22,402 nt of DNA from Gammaproteobacteria bacterium (lineage in GTDB: Bacteria; Pseudomonadota; Gammaproteobacteria; GRL18): NCBI GenBank assembly GCA_030632625.1, contig DAOVUK010000006.1:1-22402 (forward strand). The letters are read 5' to 3'. The notes beneath the pieces were generated by a model. That model was given only the letters and a program-made list of their open reading frames with translations, was not told the origin of the DNA and searched no databases. Position numbers and translations under genes: made by a program. Of this stretch, positions 1 to 8,812 are shown piece after piece. The first letter of the stretch is position 1; each line of letters starts with the position of its first letter.

Positions 1-1290
1 ATGTGTGCCCAGTGTCATGCAGGTTATAATATGAGTGATTCAAACTTTGATTTTACTAATCAGGATAATATCGATTGTTTAATTTGCCATGAATCAACGG
101 GTACTTACTATAAAACGCCCACTTCAAAAGGTAACAAAGCCTGCTCTGTTATGTTTGAAGGCAAGCCGGCCATAGAATGGGAGAAAGTGGCTCAAAGTGT
201 AGAAATGCCGACACGCAATAATTGCGGTAAGTGCCATTTCTATGGCGGCGGCGGCGATAATGTCAAACATGGTGATCTATCCTCTGTATTGTTTGATCCG
301 CCTAAAGATGTTGATGTCCATATGAGTGAACAGGGTGAAGGTTTTACCTGTGTCACCTGTCATGTCGGCGAAGCACATGAGTGGGAAGGCAGTCGCTATG
401 AAATGTTAGTCAATGATGAGGTTGGTACGGGTAAACCGGGTATGCTGCGTGAAACTGTTTCCTGTGAAAGCTGCCATAGTGCAGCGCCGCACCCGATTGA
501 TACCGTAAAAGGCATCAAGCTTAATACCCATACCAGTAAAGTCGCCTGTGAAACCTGTCATATTCCGGAAATTGCTCGCGGCGGTGTGGCCACTGAAGTC
601 GACTGGGACTGGCGTACTATGGGTAAACTGAAAGATGGTGAAGGCTTTAAACTGAAGGAATATACTCAGGGCGATGGTCATCATCGTGCGACCTATAAAT
701 CCATTAAAGGCAATTTTACTTACGCAGAAAATCTGCAGCCCATGTATGCCTGGTTTGACGGCACCATGAACTATACAACCATTGATACCAGGTTTGACCC
801 GTCAAAAGGGCCTGTTGATATTAATAGTTTTTCCGGTTCCGCCAGTGATCCCGCTTCTCGTATTTACCCCTTTAAAAAAATGCATACTACCCAACCCTAT
901 GACAAGGGTAATAATACGCTGGTTTATATGTCACTCTGGGGTAATGATGATTCAGCACTCTGGGGTAATTATGACTTTGGCAAAGCCATTGCTGCAGGTA
1001 TGAAGAAAGACGGCAGACCTTATAGCGGTGAATGGGGTTTTGTTGAGACACTTTCCTATTGGCCGGTGAATCATATGGTTGCTCCCAAAGAAGATGCGAT
1101 GAAGTGTGTAGAGTGTCATGCCAAAGATGGCAGACTCAGTCATCTTGATGACGGCAGTGTCTATATCCCGGGTACTCAGAAGAATGAACTGCTTAATATC
1201 ATCGGTCTATTGGCTATTTTTGGCACATTAACCGGGGTATTGGGGCATGGAGCTTTGCGTATGATTGCTACCAGCAGGAGGAAAAAATAA
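1..1290 (+). CDS. Octaheme c-type cytochrome, tetrathionate reductase family (5' end outside window)
   Basis: Periplasmic multiheme cytochrome, C-terminal 429 residues visible. Seven CXXCH haem sites are present: C2-H6, C26-H30, C75-H79, C117-H121, C155-H159, C183-H187 and C369-H373. A single membrane helix at about 396-416 is followed by a basic tail (SRRKK), so the haem domain sits outside the inner membrane. The octaheme tetrathionate reductase family (described from Shewanella) has eight haems. Since the window opens at the first CXXCH with no signal peptide, the gene almost certainly begins upstream and the first base is not a real start. In the Shewanella enzyme the active-site haem has a Lys ligand; I cannot assign it here. 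Tetrathionate, nitrite and hydroxylamine reduction have been reported for the family, so the physiological substrate is open. The stop overlaps the start of the cytochrome b gene (TAATG), indicating a shared transcript and an electron-transfer pair. Confidence 0.88.
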   Translation: MCAQCHAGYNMSDSNFDFTNQDNIDCLICHESTGTYYKTPTSKGNKACSVMFEGKPAIEWEKVAQSVEMPTRNNCGKCHFYGGGGDNVKHGDLSSVLFDPPKDVDVHMSEQGEGFTCVTCHVGEAHEWEGSRYEMLVNDEVGTGKPGMLRETVSCESCHSAAPHPIDTVKGIKLNTHTSKVACETCHIPEIARGGVATEVDWDWRTMGKLKDGEGFKLKEYTQGDGHHRATYKSIKGNFTYAENLQPMYAWFDGTMNYTTIDTRFDPSKGPVDINSFSGSASDPASRIYPFKKMHTTQPYDKGNNTLVYMSLWGNDDSALWGNYDFGKAIAAGMKKDGRPYSGEWGFVETLSYWPVNHMVAPKEDAMKCVECHAKDGRLSHLDDGSVYIPGTQKNELLNIIGLLAIFGTLTGVLGHGALRMIATSRRKK

Positions 1291-1961
1291 TGTCAACGAC
1301 TACAATTACGACCAAATTAATGGTTTTTAAACGTTTTGAACGTGTCTGGCACTGGAGTCAGATGGCACTTATTTTTACCCTGTTGTTCAGCGGTGCAGCC
1401 ATTTATGGTGTACATTCAATCATCTGTTTTGCAGATGCAGTGACCCTGCATACCTGGTCGTCCATTATACTTATTGCACTGTGGCTGTTTGCCATCTTTT
1501 GGCTTTTGACCACCGGGCAGTGGCGGCACTATATGCCCACCACAGAAAACTTTGTCCAGGTGGCGCGTTTCTATGCTTTTGGTATCTTTAAAGGTGAACA
1601 CCATCCTTATAGAAAAACCTATCGACGCAAGCATAATCCATTGCAGGCAGTGACTTATCTATTAGTAAAAATAGTGATTTTCCCGGCTATCTGGCTGTCA
1701 GGAATCGCTTATTTGCTTATTAGTTTCGGCATCGGCGGCTTTTTAAATGATTTTGGTCTGGCAAATATTGCTCTGGTTCACATTGCCTCGGCTATTGCCA
1801 TTGTTGTTTTTATCATTGCTCATGTTTATCTGCTGACCACAGGTCATTCTTTTGTGGAGCATGTCAAGCCAATGATAACCGGTTATGATGATGTTGAATT
1901 GACCGACGAAGAACTGGCTTATATTAAAGCTGATGAACCGGATTTATTGAAAGATAAATAA
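1290..1961 (+). CDS. Cytochrome b (b561-like), membrane partner of the octaheme cytochrome
   Basis: A 223-residue membrane protein with four hydrophobic helices, near 24-40, 55-73, 121-147 and 160-182. Histidines in or beside helices are placed to ligate haem b: H21 in RVWHW, H54, H164 and H178. This matches the small cytochrome b/b561-type quinol dehydrogenases. The start is set by an AGGAGG ribosome site at 1276-1281, eight bases before the ATG, and the start overlaps the preceding stop. Expected role (inference): take electrons from the quinol pool and pass them to the octaheme subunit on the periplasmic face. A soluble acidic C-terminal tail (about 200-223) lies after the last helix. No clear terminator follows; the next downstream feature is a palindromic repeat. 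Confidence 0.82.
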   Translation: MSTTTITTKLMVFKRFERVWHWSQMALIFTLLFSGAAIYGVHSIICFADAVTLHTWSSIILIALWLFAIFWLLTTGQWRHYMPTTENFVQVARFYAFGIFKGEHHPYRKTYRRKHNPLQAVTYLLVKIVIFPAIWLSGIAYLLISFGIGGFLNDFGLANIALVHIASAIAIVVFIIAHVYLLTTGHSFVEHVKPMITGYDDVELTDEELAYIKADEPDLLKDK

Positions 1962-2024
1962 ATTCTGAAGGTGTCTGCCTGAGAATAGAAGAGCCTCTGG
2001 TATTTAAATATCACAAAAAAATGG

Positions 2025-2144
2025 TTCTTCACATTATTGCATACTTTTTGTATTCACTCGGTGAATTCAGCCATTCATAGATAGGGTAGAGACGTTGCAT
2101 GTAACGTCTCTACAATTTGGAAAAGTACGCAAAGTTGTGAAGAA
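2025..2144. repeat. Palindromic MITE-like element, 120 bp
   Basis: The outer arms 2025-2048 and 2121-2144 are inverted repeats starting TTCTTCACA, with 20 of 24 positions matching. The core at 2086-2113 is a 28-base near-perfect palindrome beginning GTAGAGACGTTGCATG, with one mismatched pair. There is no coding capacity. From memory, unchecked, a very similar core palindrome is dispersed in filamentous cyanobacteria and other bacteria. It lies in the convergent gap after the cytochrome b gene, so it could also act as a bidirectional hairpin terminator. Confidence 0.6.
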
Positions 2145-2163
2145 GCAAAAAAACTATAGAGTT

Positions 2164-2583
2164 TTACAAATTATTTAAAGACACGCCATTTTGGATCAGC
2201 CAGCTGCGATCCAGTTCCCAGGCTATTTTATTTATATCCGGATCAGACTTAATCGTTTTACCTGCAAGCATTTGAACTTTGGCTAATAATTTCTGTGCAT
2301 CCTGGTATTCTGATGACAGTAATGATTTTCCCTTTATTGAGGGAAAAATTATTCCGATAACTTTTCCACATGGCAGGTCAATCGATACCGGGCTGTTTAA
2401 CGTGGCAATGTCATTCTCGACGCGCAAAACTTTAAATTGATAGGGAAAATCATTAATTTCATTAATTGCTTCAAGTCGATTATTCAGCTCCCTTACTTTA
2501 GGTGTTTCATAGAGAAAGACCACTGCCAGAGTGAGACATATAAGCCCCAGGATAAGCGCATAAATTTTAGTTCCTCGATCCAT
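2164..2583 (-). CDS. Hypothetical membrane-anchored protein
   Basis: A 139-residue protein I do not recognise. Residues 7-25 form one hydrophobic helix (ALILGLICLTLAVVFLYE), probably an N-terminal anchor. The rest (about 30-139) is soluble with mixed charge and holds the segment LPCGKVIGIIFPS and a basic, Leu/Lys-rich stretch near 95-110. It stands alone on the minus strand between two palindromic elements and converges with the cytochrome operon. A 12-base palindrome, TATCAATTGATA at 2615-2626, lies about 30 bases upstream of the start and might be an operator. The ATG at 2583 is the first plausible start before the hydrophobic helix. The coherent membrane topology supports a real gene; function unknown. 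Confidence 0.6.
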   Translation of the reverse strand: MDRGTKIYALILGLICLTLAVVFLYETPKVRELNNRLEAINEINDFPYQFKVLRVENDIATLNSPVSIDLPCGKVIGIIFPSIKGKSLLSSEYQDAQKLLAKVQMLAGKTIKSDPDINKIAWELDRSWLIQNGVSLNNL

Positions 2584-2632
2584 AATTCATTTCCCGGTAA
2601 TTTTAGACAGTTTTTATCAATTGATATTATTA

Positions 2633-2805
2633 GAGGTACTTGCAATATTCAAAAATAGGCAGCTTTTAGCTTCCCCCTTCTTTAGAAGGGGGATTGAGGG
2701 GGTTGTTTCTTTAAATTCTAAGGTGTTGATTCTTAATAAAATCTTAAACCCCCTCAATCCCCCTTTGAAAAAGGGGGAAGCTAAAAGCAATTTTGCAAGT
2801 ACCTC
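2633..2805. mobile_element. MITE-like element, 173 bp, with 13-bp terminal repeats and a 4-bp target duplication
   Basis: The ends are perfect 13-base inverted repeats, GAGGTACTTGCAA at 2633-2645 and its complement at 2793-2805. Both sides are flanked by ATTA (2629-2632 and 2806-2809), consistent with a target-site duplication, though the flanks are AT-rich. A second inverted repeat nests inside: 2662-2704 against about 2747-2789, made of GCTTTTAGCTTCCCCC and a GGGGGATTGAGGGGGTT block. No transposase is encoded; open frames across it are repeat artefacts. It sits about 110 bases upstream of pta. Confidence 0.72.
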
Positions 2806-2917
2806 ATTAAAGTAAAAATTATTATGAAAATAATCAGCTTGCGTAGTATATTAGTCAAATTTTCCTTTATCTTATGTGATTTCTATTACCAAAAATGAAT
2901 GATCAGGTTAGCCGAAA

Positions 2918-4518
2918 ATGAACACCAACAGCCTATATATTGCCTCCATGGAACCTGAGGCCGGGAAACTGCTTATTACGATGGGAATAATGGAATATCT
3001 CTCCCGTCGAATTGAAAAAGTCGCTTTTTTTCGTCCGGTGATTGATGAAAGCCGGGGAGCAGATAAAGATATTAACTTGATCCGTGCAAAATACTGCCCT
3101 GATATGAGCTATGAAGAGTGTTATGGATTTGACACAGAAGACGTCAAATTATTTGCTTCACAGGGCAATCTTAAAGAGTTCTATGTAAAACTTCTGGAGC
3201 ACTTTAATCGTCTGCTGCAGCAATATGATTTTGTACTCTGTGAAGGTTTAAACAGTTCAGGTTTTCTGGCTTCATTTAATATCAATATCAATTTAGAGAT
3301 TGCCAGGAATCTGGGCAGTTCATTTATTGCTGTGATTAACGGCAAAGAACAGGATGACGATGCGATTCAGGAAGAAATAAAAATTGCTGCTAATATTATA
3401 AAAAAATCAGCTTGTCACCATTTTTCAACTTTTGTTAATCGCATTCCATCGAATACACATGAAACGATGATTCAAAGTAAACTACAGAGTCATTATGCCT
3501 ACCCGGTATTTCTTGTCCCTGACAATAATGAACTGGATAAGCCGACATTATCAGATATTCAGAATCATTTAAATGCAGTCTGTGTGATGGGATCTTCTGA
3601 TGATTTGTATCGGGTTGTCAGGCAGGTAAAGATTGCCACCATGACAGTAGAGCATTTTCTAGGTTATATTGAGGATGGCGATCTGATTATTGTGGGTGGT
3701 GATCGGGCTGATATTTTGCTGGCTTCTATCACCACTTTATCATCACATAATTATCCCAATCTTGCTGGCATTCTTCTCACTGGCGGCTTTACTCCTGAAG
3801 CTAATATGCTGAAACTGCTTAAAGGCATGGAACTCCCCATTCCCATTCTTTCAGTTCCCCATGATACCTTTAATACGACCCGCCAGGTGGAAACAATATC
3901 TGCTGTACTCAATGCTGAAAATCAAAGAAAAATCGCACTGGCTCTGGGCTTGTTTGATACTCATGTCAATGCAGAAATGTTTTTTAACCGGGCAAATATT
4001 TCTATTTGCCGGACAATGACACCGATTATGTTTGAACACAATCTGTTTGAACGAGCCCAGACCAGACGCATGACGATCGTCCTGCCTGAGGCAGGCGATG
4101 AGCGTATTCTAAGAGCTGTTGAAATACTCCTGAGAAGACAGGTTGTAGATGTAATCCTGTTAGGCAATGAAGATGAGATACGCAGCCATAGCGCTTCTCT
4201 GGGACTTGATATAGAACAGGCAAGCATCATCAATCCACCGCAATCTGAATTACTCCCACACTATACTGACACTCTTTATGCGCTGCGAAAACATAAAGGA
4301 CTTACTCCTGAAGCGGCTGCCGATGCTATGCTGGATGGGTCCTATTAAAACCGGTTAATGATCTCAGTCGCGGCTGTCTGGTAGCAGATATTATCAATAC
4401 GGTCGCCATTACCGCAGTGCAGGCTCAGTCTCTTCTGTCATCTTCTGCTGTCTCTTCTGCGCAGGGGCAATCCCTTGCTGAAAAGGAAAAGTCAACAGGG
4501 GAGAGTCATCAGCAATGA
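2918..4518 (+). pseudogene. pta: Phosphate acetyltransferase, internally deleted and frameshifted
   Basis: An intact Pta (E. coli type, about 714 residues) interconverts acetyl-CoA and acetyl phosphate. The first frame (2918-4348, 476 residues) carries the N-terminal P-loop-like domain (SLYIASMEPEAGK), the middle DRTGG-type domain (about 200-330) and the first part of the catalytic PTA_PTB domain (VLPEAGDERILRAVE). It then stops at 4346-4348. The family C-terminus resumes at once in another frame, with KPVNDLSRGCLVADIINTVA from 4348, and ends at 4518. Roughly 180-200 residues of the catalytic domain are missing at the junction, plus a frameshift, so activity is very unlikely. The remnant stop (TGA 4516-4518) overlaps the ackA ATG at 4515, preserving the original operon arrangement. 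Assembly collapse is the main alternative to true decay. Confidence 0.85.
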
Positions 4519-5266
4519 AAATTCTGGTCCTTAATTCCGGCAGTTCTTCCTTAAAATTTCAACTTTTTGATATGAGTAAACATCAGATGCTGACGTCGGG
4601 ATTACTGGAGCAGGTGACTGATCATCAACAGGCAATTGCTTCCATGGAAGAAATGCTCAGCAATAGCGGCTGTCTGAAGAGTGTGTCAGAACTGGACGGT
4701 ATTGGACATCGTGTCGTTCACGGCGGGGAGGATTTTCATGATCCGGTGCTGATTAATGATCAGGTGCTGGATGCTATTGAAAAATTGATTCCTCTGGCAC
4801 CACTGCATAATCCGGCCAACCTGACAGGCATAAAAATTGCGAGAATGATGATCTGTTAAATAAACAAAGTGGTCTTAAGGGTATTTGTGAAGAAAATGAT
4901 ATGCGCACTATTGTTCAACTAGCTGAACAGGGTGACTATAGATCAGAGCTGGCAATAAACATTTTTTGTTATCGTATAAAGAAATACATCGGTGCTTATA
5001 TGGCGGCTTTAAATGGTATTGATGCCATTATTTTTACTGGCGGCATTGGGGAAAATTCCAGCCTGATCCGTGAGCGTGCCTGTGCTAATCTGCAATATCT
5101 GGGTATTGAAATCAATACTGAAAAAAATCGTCAGCATTGCCGAAAAATTCAGGAAATACAAAATGATTCCAGCCGAATAAAAATTCTGGTCATTCCAACT
5201 AATGAGGAATTAGAGATAGCGATGCAGTCTGCTCATATTATACAAATTATGTGCGGCAATATATAA
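4515..5266 (+). pseudogene. ackA: Acetate kinase, internally deleted and frameshifted
   Basis: AckA makes ATP and acetate from acetyl phosphate and is normally about 400 residues. The first frame (4515-4859) gives the typical N-terminus, MKILVLNSGSSSLKFQLF, with the Asn of VLNSGSSS and the substrate Arg of GHRVVHGG, and runs to NPANLTGIKIAR before stopping. The C-terminal part follows in a different frame from about 4846 (NDDLLNKQSGLKGICEEND), then the conserved IFTGGIGENS and the end motif NEELEIA, stopping at 5266. About 150 central residues are missing, including the region holding the catalytic His and the second active-site Arg (H180 and R241 in the Methanosarcina enzyme). It must be inactive as read. 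The damage is of the same kind as in pta. Confidence 0.85.
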
Positions 5267-5593
5267 TCTATAGAGGCTACCAGCAGTTTGGGTTTTATTG
5301 AGTCAGCAGTGGACTCTTGTGGTGCTGACAGTACTGATGCTGTTTATCGACAGTGAATTTTCGGCTTCTTTCTTGCCTGAAAACCAGGCAAATTCAGTCA
5401 AAACAAGTTGTTCCAGATTTTCGAATTACTGTTTCTGAAATCTCTGCCGCCAATCAACTGAATCACCAAGAGTAGGCGCTTTAGGCGAAACAGCAAAAAC
5501 ACCACCATTGCTAATTTACAGATTGAAAAATACCATTAAATTTCCTATCCTTAATTTAATTCCTCCGTTCCCTTTTTTGGTATATAATTTTAA
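5267..5593. other. Non-coding gap with possible degenerate coding remnant
   Basis: No intact gene is seen. Around 5300-5400 one frame gives a short hydrophobic stretch (QQWTLVVLTVLMLFI), and a shifted frame around 5400-5472 ends with VSEISAANQLNHQE before a stop. This could be a decayed membrane-protein fragment but is too short to name. A TATAAT-like stretch at about 5580-5588 just precedes the phosphatase frame. Confidence 0.35.
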
Positions 5594-7177
5594 CCAGATT
5601 CTAGGAAACTCCAGATAGCAGGTGGTCACATTAACAATCGCTTCATCATTTTTTCTGATACGGATAACGATACTGCCTGTATTGATAACACCCTGGAGTT
5701 TGCGGGTCTGTTACTTAAAAAAAACAAACTGGATGAATGTTTCAATGGTTTATCCATTATTCATACGGGAGATTGCCTCGACAAAAAAGCGCCTGATCTG
5801 AATATTCTTGATTATTGGCAAACCTTAGAACAGCAAGTGCTGGACAGTGGCGGCTTCGCCCATCTTCTGGCAGGGAATCATGAGCAGGAAATCTGGCAGA
5901 AGATCAAAAATGGCGAAACCTATGGACTCTTAGATGATGAGTTAGAAGAACTCTGTCACTTTATTGAAACACTGGACTTATTCTATGTGGACGGCCCCAT
6001 ACTCTTTATCCATGCCTACCCTACCCTGGAATTTTTGCGAGTACTTTTACACTACAAAGAAGTCACCGGCCATGCTCTTAATCAATTTAATAATGATTAT
6101 TACAAAAAGTCCTTCAAGTCAGTTGAGTCTTTAAGCCAATACAGTTACACCAGGGGACAGATGAATGATCATTATCTGCTTTATGATATGGAAAATATCG
6201 GCTCTTATTATCGTAAAAATGGCCTGGAAATTACCACAATCCTGGCAGAACTGGAAATAGACTGTATTATTCATGGACATCGACCACAGCGTTCCGGGAT
6301 ACAAATCGATTATGAATTTAGTAAATGGCTCCCTGAAATTCGAATGATTGGTAATGATACCCGAGTCAAATCAGAGGGACTCGGTGCTACCCTGATGCGC
6401 ACGGATATCGGTCGGACAGCACAAGTTATTTTTATTAACTCAAGAAACTCCAATAAAAAGACTCGCAAGAAATCACGTCATCTGCTCCGCCTGTCCGCAC
6501 CAGAATCAGCAACACTACAGCAAAAGATAAGTGAGTCAAAGCAATGTCGGGAACTCAACAAAAAAATTGACAATATAAATCAGACCCACAAAAAATCTCT
6601 GTTTGCTGCAGAGAATAAACTACAGGCCCAGTGTACTTCACACTTATTACAACAAGAAGAACTACAGGAAGAGCTGCAGCAGAAAAATGGCTTATATTTG
6701 ACCAGCCGTGATCAAATAAAAACGCTTGAAGCTAATATCGGACTATTAGAAAATAAATTACAGCAACATGATAAACAACAGCCCGCCGAACAAAATTTAA
6801 ACAATGAAAAAGAAGTCCCTATCCTGAGTGTATCAAATTTTTCCCTGGAAATAGCCAATAAACAAAATAATATTACCGAAAAAACTCTGGAAAGTCTGGA
6901 ACAGTCCGGTATGCAATTACAGCAGGAATTGAAAAAAAGTAATGAAACCCGCAAGCAGGCGGTGGATTATTTACGCGTCTGTCATGAATCTAATCAAAAT
7001 ATGAGCAAAAACCTCAAACAATGCACTGATGACAAAACAGAATTAGAAGAAGTCTATAACAATGTACAAAAAATAAAATTGACAGAAAAAAAAGAAAACA
7101 CACCAGGCAAAGAAACGATTTATATTGCCATTATTTCTTCCGTTTTAACGGGTTTGGCTGTTTTTTTCCTTTTTTAA
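5594..7177 (+). CDS. Metallophosphatase with coiled coil and C-terminal membrane anchor (5' end uncertain)
   Basis: A calcineurin-like (PPP-type) phosphatase. Motifs in order: FSDTDND near 5651-5671, GDCLD at 5771-5782, GNHE at 5873-5884, a His in FIHAYPT near 6010, and HGHRP near 6270. Motif I normally reads D-x-H; here it is D-x-D, so one metal ligand may be altered. After the catalytic domain comes a Gln/Lys/Glu-rich coiled coil (about 6500-7080) and a final hydrophobic helix (7115-7174) ending at the C-terminus, as in a tail-anchored protein with the enzyme in the cytoplasm. The open frame begins at 5594 but has no ATG, GTG or TTG before GTG 5837. That GTG is too late, since it would remove motifs I and II. 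Either a rare start (ATT 5630, after AGGTGG at 5620-5625) is used or the 5' end is damaged. It lies 96 bases before the CHAD gene. Confidence 0.72.
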   Translation, partial: PDSRKLQIAGGHINNRFIIFSDTDNDTACIDNTLEFAGLLLKKNKLDECFNGLSIIHTGDCLDKKAPDLNILDYWQTLEQQVLDSGGFAHLLAGNHEQEIWQKIKNGETYGLLDDELEELCHFIETLDLFYVDGPILFIHAYPTLEFLRVLLHYKEVTGHALNQFNNDYYKKSFKSVESLSQYSYTRGQMNDHYLLYDMENIGSYYRKNGLEITTILAELEIDCIIHGHRPQRSGIQIDYEFSKWLPEIRMIGNDTRVKSEGLGATLMRTDIGRTAQVIFINSRNSNKKTRKKSRHLLRLSAPESATLQQKISESKQCRELNKKIDNINQTHKKSLFAAENKLQAQCTSHLLQQEELQEELQQKNGLYLTSRDQIKTLEANIGLLENKLQQHDKQQPAEQNLNNEKEVPILSVSNFSLEIANKQNNITEKTLESLEQSGMQLQQELKKSNETRKQAVDYLRVCHESNQNMSKNLKQCTDDKTELEEVYNNVQKIKLTEKKENTPGKETIYIAIISSVLTGLAVFFLF

Positions 7178-7273
7178 CTTAGACGGGAAGGCTGGAGTAT
7201 TCATTTAAATCAAAGTAGACTAGCTTACTTAGTATTTATCCAATAAAAATAAGTGTGACAGGCAGAAATAAAA

Positions 7274-8812
7274 ATGACCCTAACTGACATTAAGCCTTTT
7301 CAGTTTTTCTTGAACAAACCATTAAAAACCACGACAAAGTCTCTAAGTATCACTGCTGAATTGTATCTTAAACAGACAGAGGCAAGCGTTAACAGCGCTT
7401 ACTGTCTGGATGATTTTGAAAGCAGTCTGAAAGTTTCTAAACGTTTATTAATGCGCTATAAAAATAACTTATTACTTTTGCAGGCCAGTATTCCCGGAGC
7501 ACTCAGACAAAAATGTCCGACCAAATGGCGCTTTATCCCCCAATTAGAAGATGGTGAAGTCAAAAATAAGCTCAGCAATTGCAGTTCAATCCGGGCATTT
7601 TTACCTGGTGATAAAAATAAACTGCTCATAGAACAATACACCTTGCTGGATGACGATATCAAAACTAATGCCCGTTGTACCTTATATCATCTGAATAATG
7701 CTGATAAGTCTTTTATTCTGGGCATAACCCAGCCTTTGCGTGGTTATGACCATGAGCATGAATTATTCCGGAAATTTCTCTGTGAGCAAGGTGCCGTTGC
7801 CATAGACTCATATAATGATGTTTATGCACAATGTGGTTTTGATCAGCCTGTCTATAATGCCAAACCAAAATTAGATCTCGCTGTGGATGCTCCGGCAATT
7901 GAGACAACGAATCATCTTATTCAGGTCTTTATGGCAATTGCCCGACAAAATGAAGACGGGATAAAAGCTGATTACGACACTGAATTTTTGCATGATTACC
8001 GGGTCAGTTTAAGAAAAGTCCGCTCTGTTTTAAGTCTCTTTAAGGGAGTCTATAGTGAAGCTGAAAATATTGCTTTAAAACAGGCATTTTCAGATATTAT
8101 GAAAGGCACCAATCAATTGCGTGATTTGGATGTTTATTTATTAGACAAACAGGAATTAGTTGGCTTATTACCTGAACGTATGCATACCGGTCTGGAACAG
8201 ATGTTTGATGCTTTTTCTGTGGAGCGAAAGAAACAGCAGCAGCAAGTCACCAAAATGTTAAATAGTAAAAGCTATCAGCAGGCAATAGCCGCCTTACAAG
8301 AAAAATTCAGTAGCACAGAAAACTTATCATCAGGGCCAAAAGCCTTAATTGCCTCTTTGCCTTTTGCAACAAAGCTGATCTGGAAGCGTTATACTAAAGT
8401 CTGTCAGATAGCCCGGAAAATCACAGCTGAAACTCCCGATGAGGAAGTCCATCAGTTGCGCATTCAGTGTAAAAAATTACGTTATTTAATGGAATTTTTC
8501 TCTGCCTTATTCCCGCAAAAAATGCTCAAAGATCTGATCAAAGCCCTGAAACGACTTCAGGATAATCTGGGTCGTTTTAATGATTTTTCTGTACAGCAGG
8601 AATCATTGCAGGAATTTCTCATCACTTATGCAAAGAAACACCGCAATAAAAATCTAATTGCCATGGCCGAAAGTATTGGTGCACTGATTATTTTATTACA
8701 ACAAAAACAGCACCGTGAACGGGATCAGGTCATGCAATCTTTTTCTTCTTTTGACAGTCTCCAAATAAGAGAAGAATTTTCTCAAGTTTTCCATCATGGT
8801 ATCAATCAATGA
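7274..8812 (+). CDS. CHAD-domain protein with degenerate CYTH-like N-terminus
   Basis: A 512-residue cytoplasmic protein. Residues about 210-500 are a CHAD domain, an alpha-helical repeat with conserved His and basic residues. Both family signatures are visible: HDYRVSLRKVRSVL at 240-253 and HQLRIQCKKLRYLMEFF at 393-409, plus LRDLDVYL (282-289) and LGRFNDF (432-438). CHAD proteins are known to bind polyphosphate and to localise to polyphosphate granules, with the basic face as ligand site. Residues about 60-200 resemble the CYTH half of CYTH-CHAD proteins (ITQPLRGYDHE) but lack a clear ExExK motif, so catalysis by this half is doubtful. The stop overlaps the ParA start (ATGA at 8809-8812), implying translational coupling. 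Confidence 0.85.
   Translation: MTLTDIKPFQFFLNKPLKTTTKSLSITAELYLKQTEASVNSAYCLDDFESSLKVSKRLLMRYKNNLLLLQASIPGALRQKCPTKWRFIPQLEDGEVKNKLSNCSSIRAFLPGDKNKLLIEQYTLLDDDIKTNARCTLYHLNNADKSFILGITQPLRGYDHEHELFRKFLCEQGAVAIDSYNDVYAQCGFDQPVYNAKPKLDLAVDAPAIETTNHLIQVFMAIARQNEDGIKADYDTEFLHDYRVSLRKVRSVLSLFKGVYSEAENIALKQAFSDIMKGTNQLRDLDVYLLDKQELVGLLPERMHTGLEQMFDAFSVERKKQQQQVTKMLNSKSYQQAIAALQEKFSSTENLSSGPKALIASLPFATKLIWKRYTKVCQIARKITAETPDEEVHQLRIQCKKLRYLMEFFSALFPQKMLKDLIKALKRLQDNLGRFNDFSVQQESLQEFLITYAKKHRNKNLIAMAESIGALIILLQQKQHRERDQVMQSFSSFDSLQIREEFSQVFHHGINQ

Noticed and set aside
2621..2815. 64-codon plus-strand frame
   Set aside because: It lies across the MITE and its sequence is explained by the nested inverted repeats.
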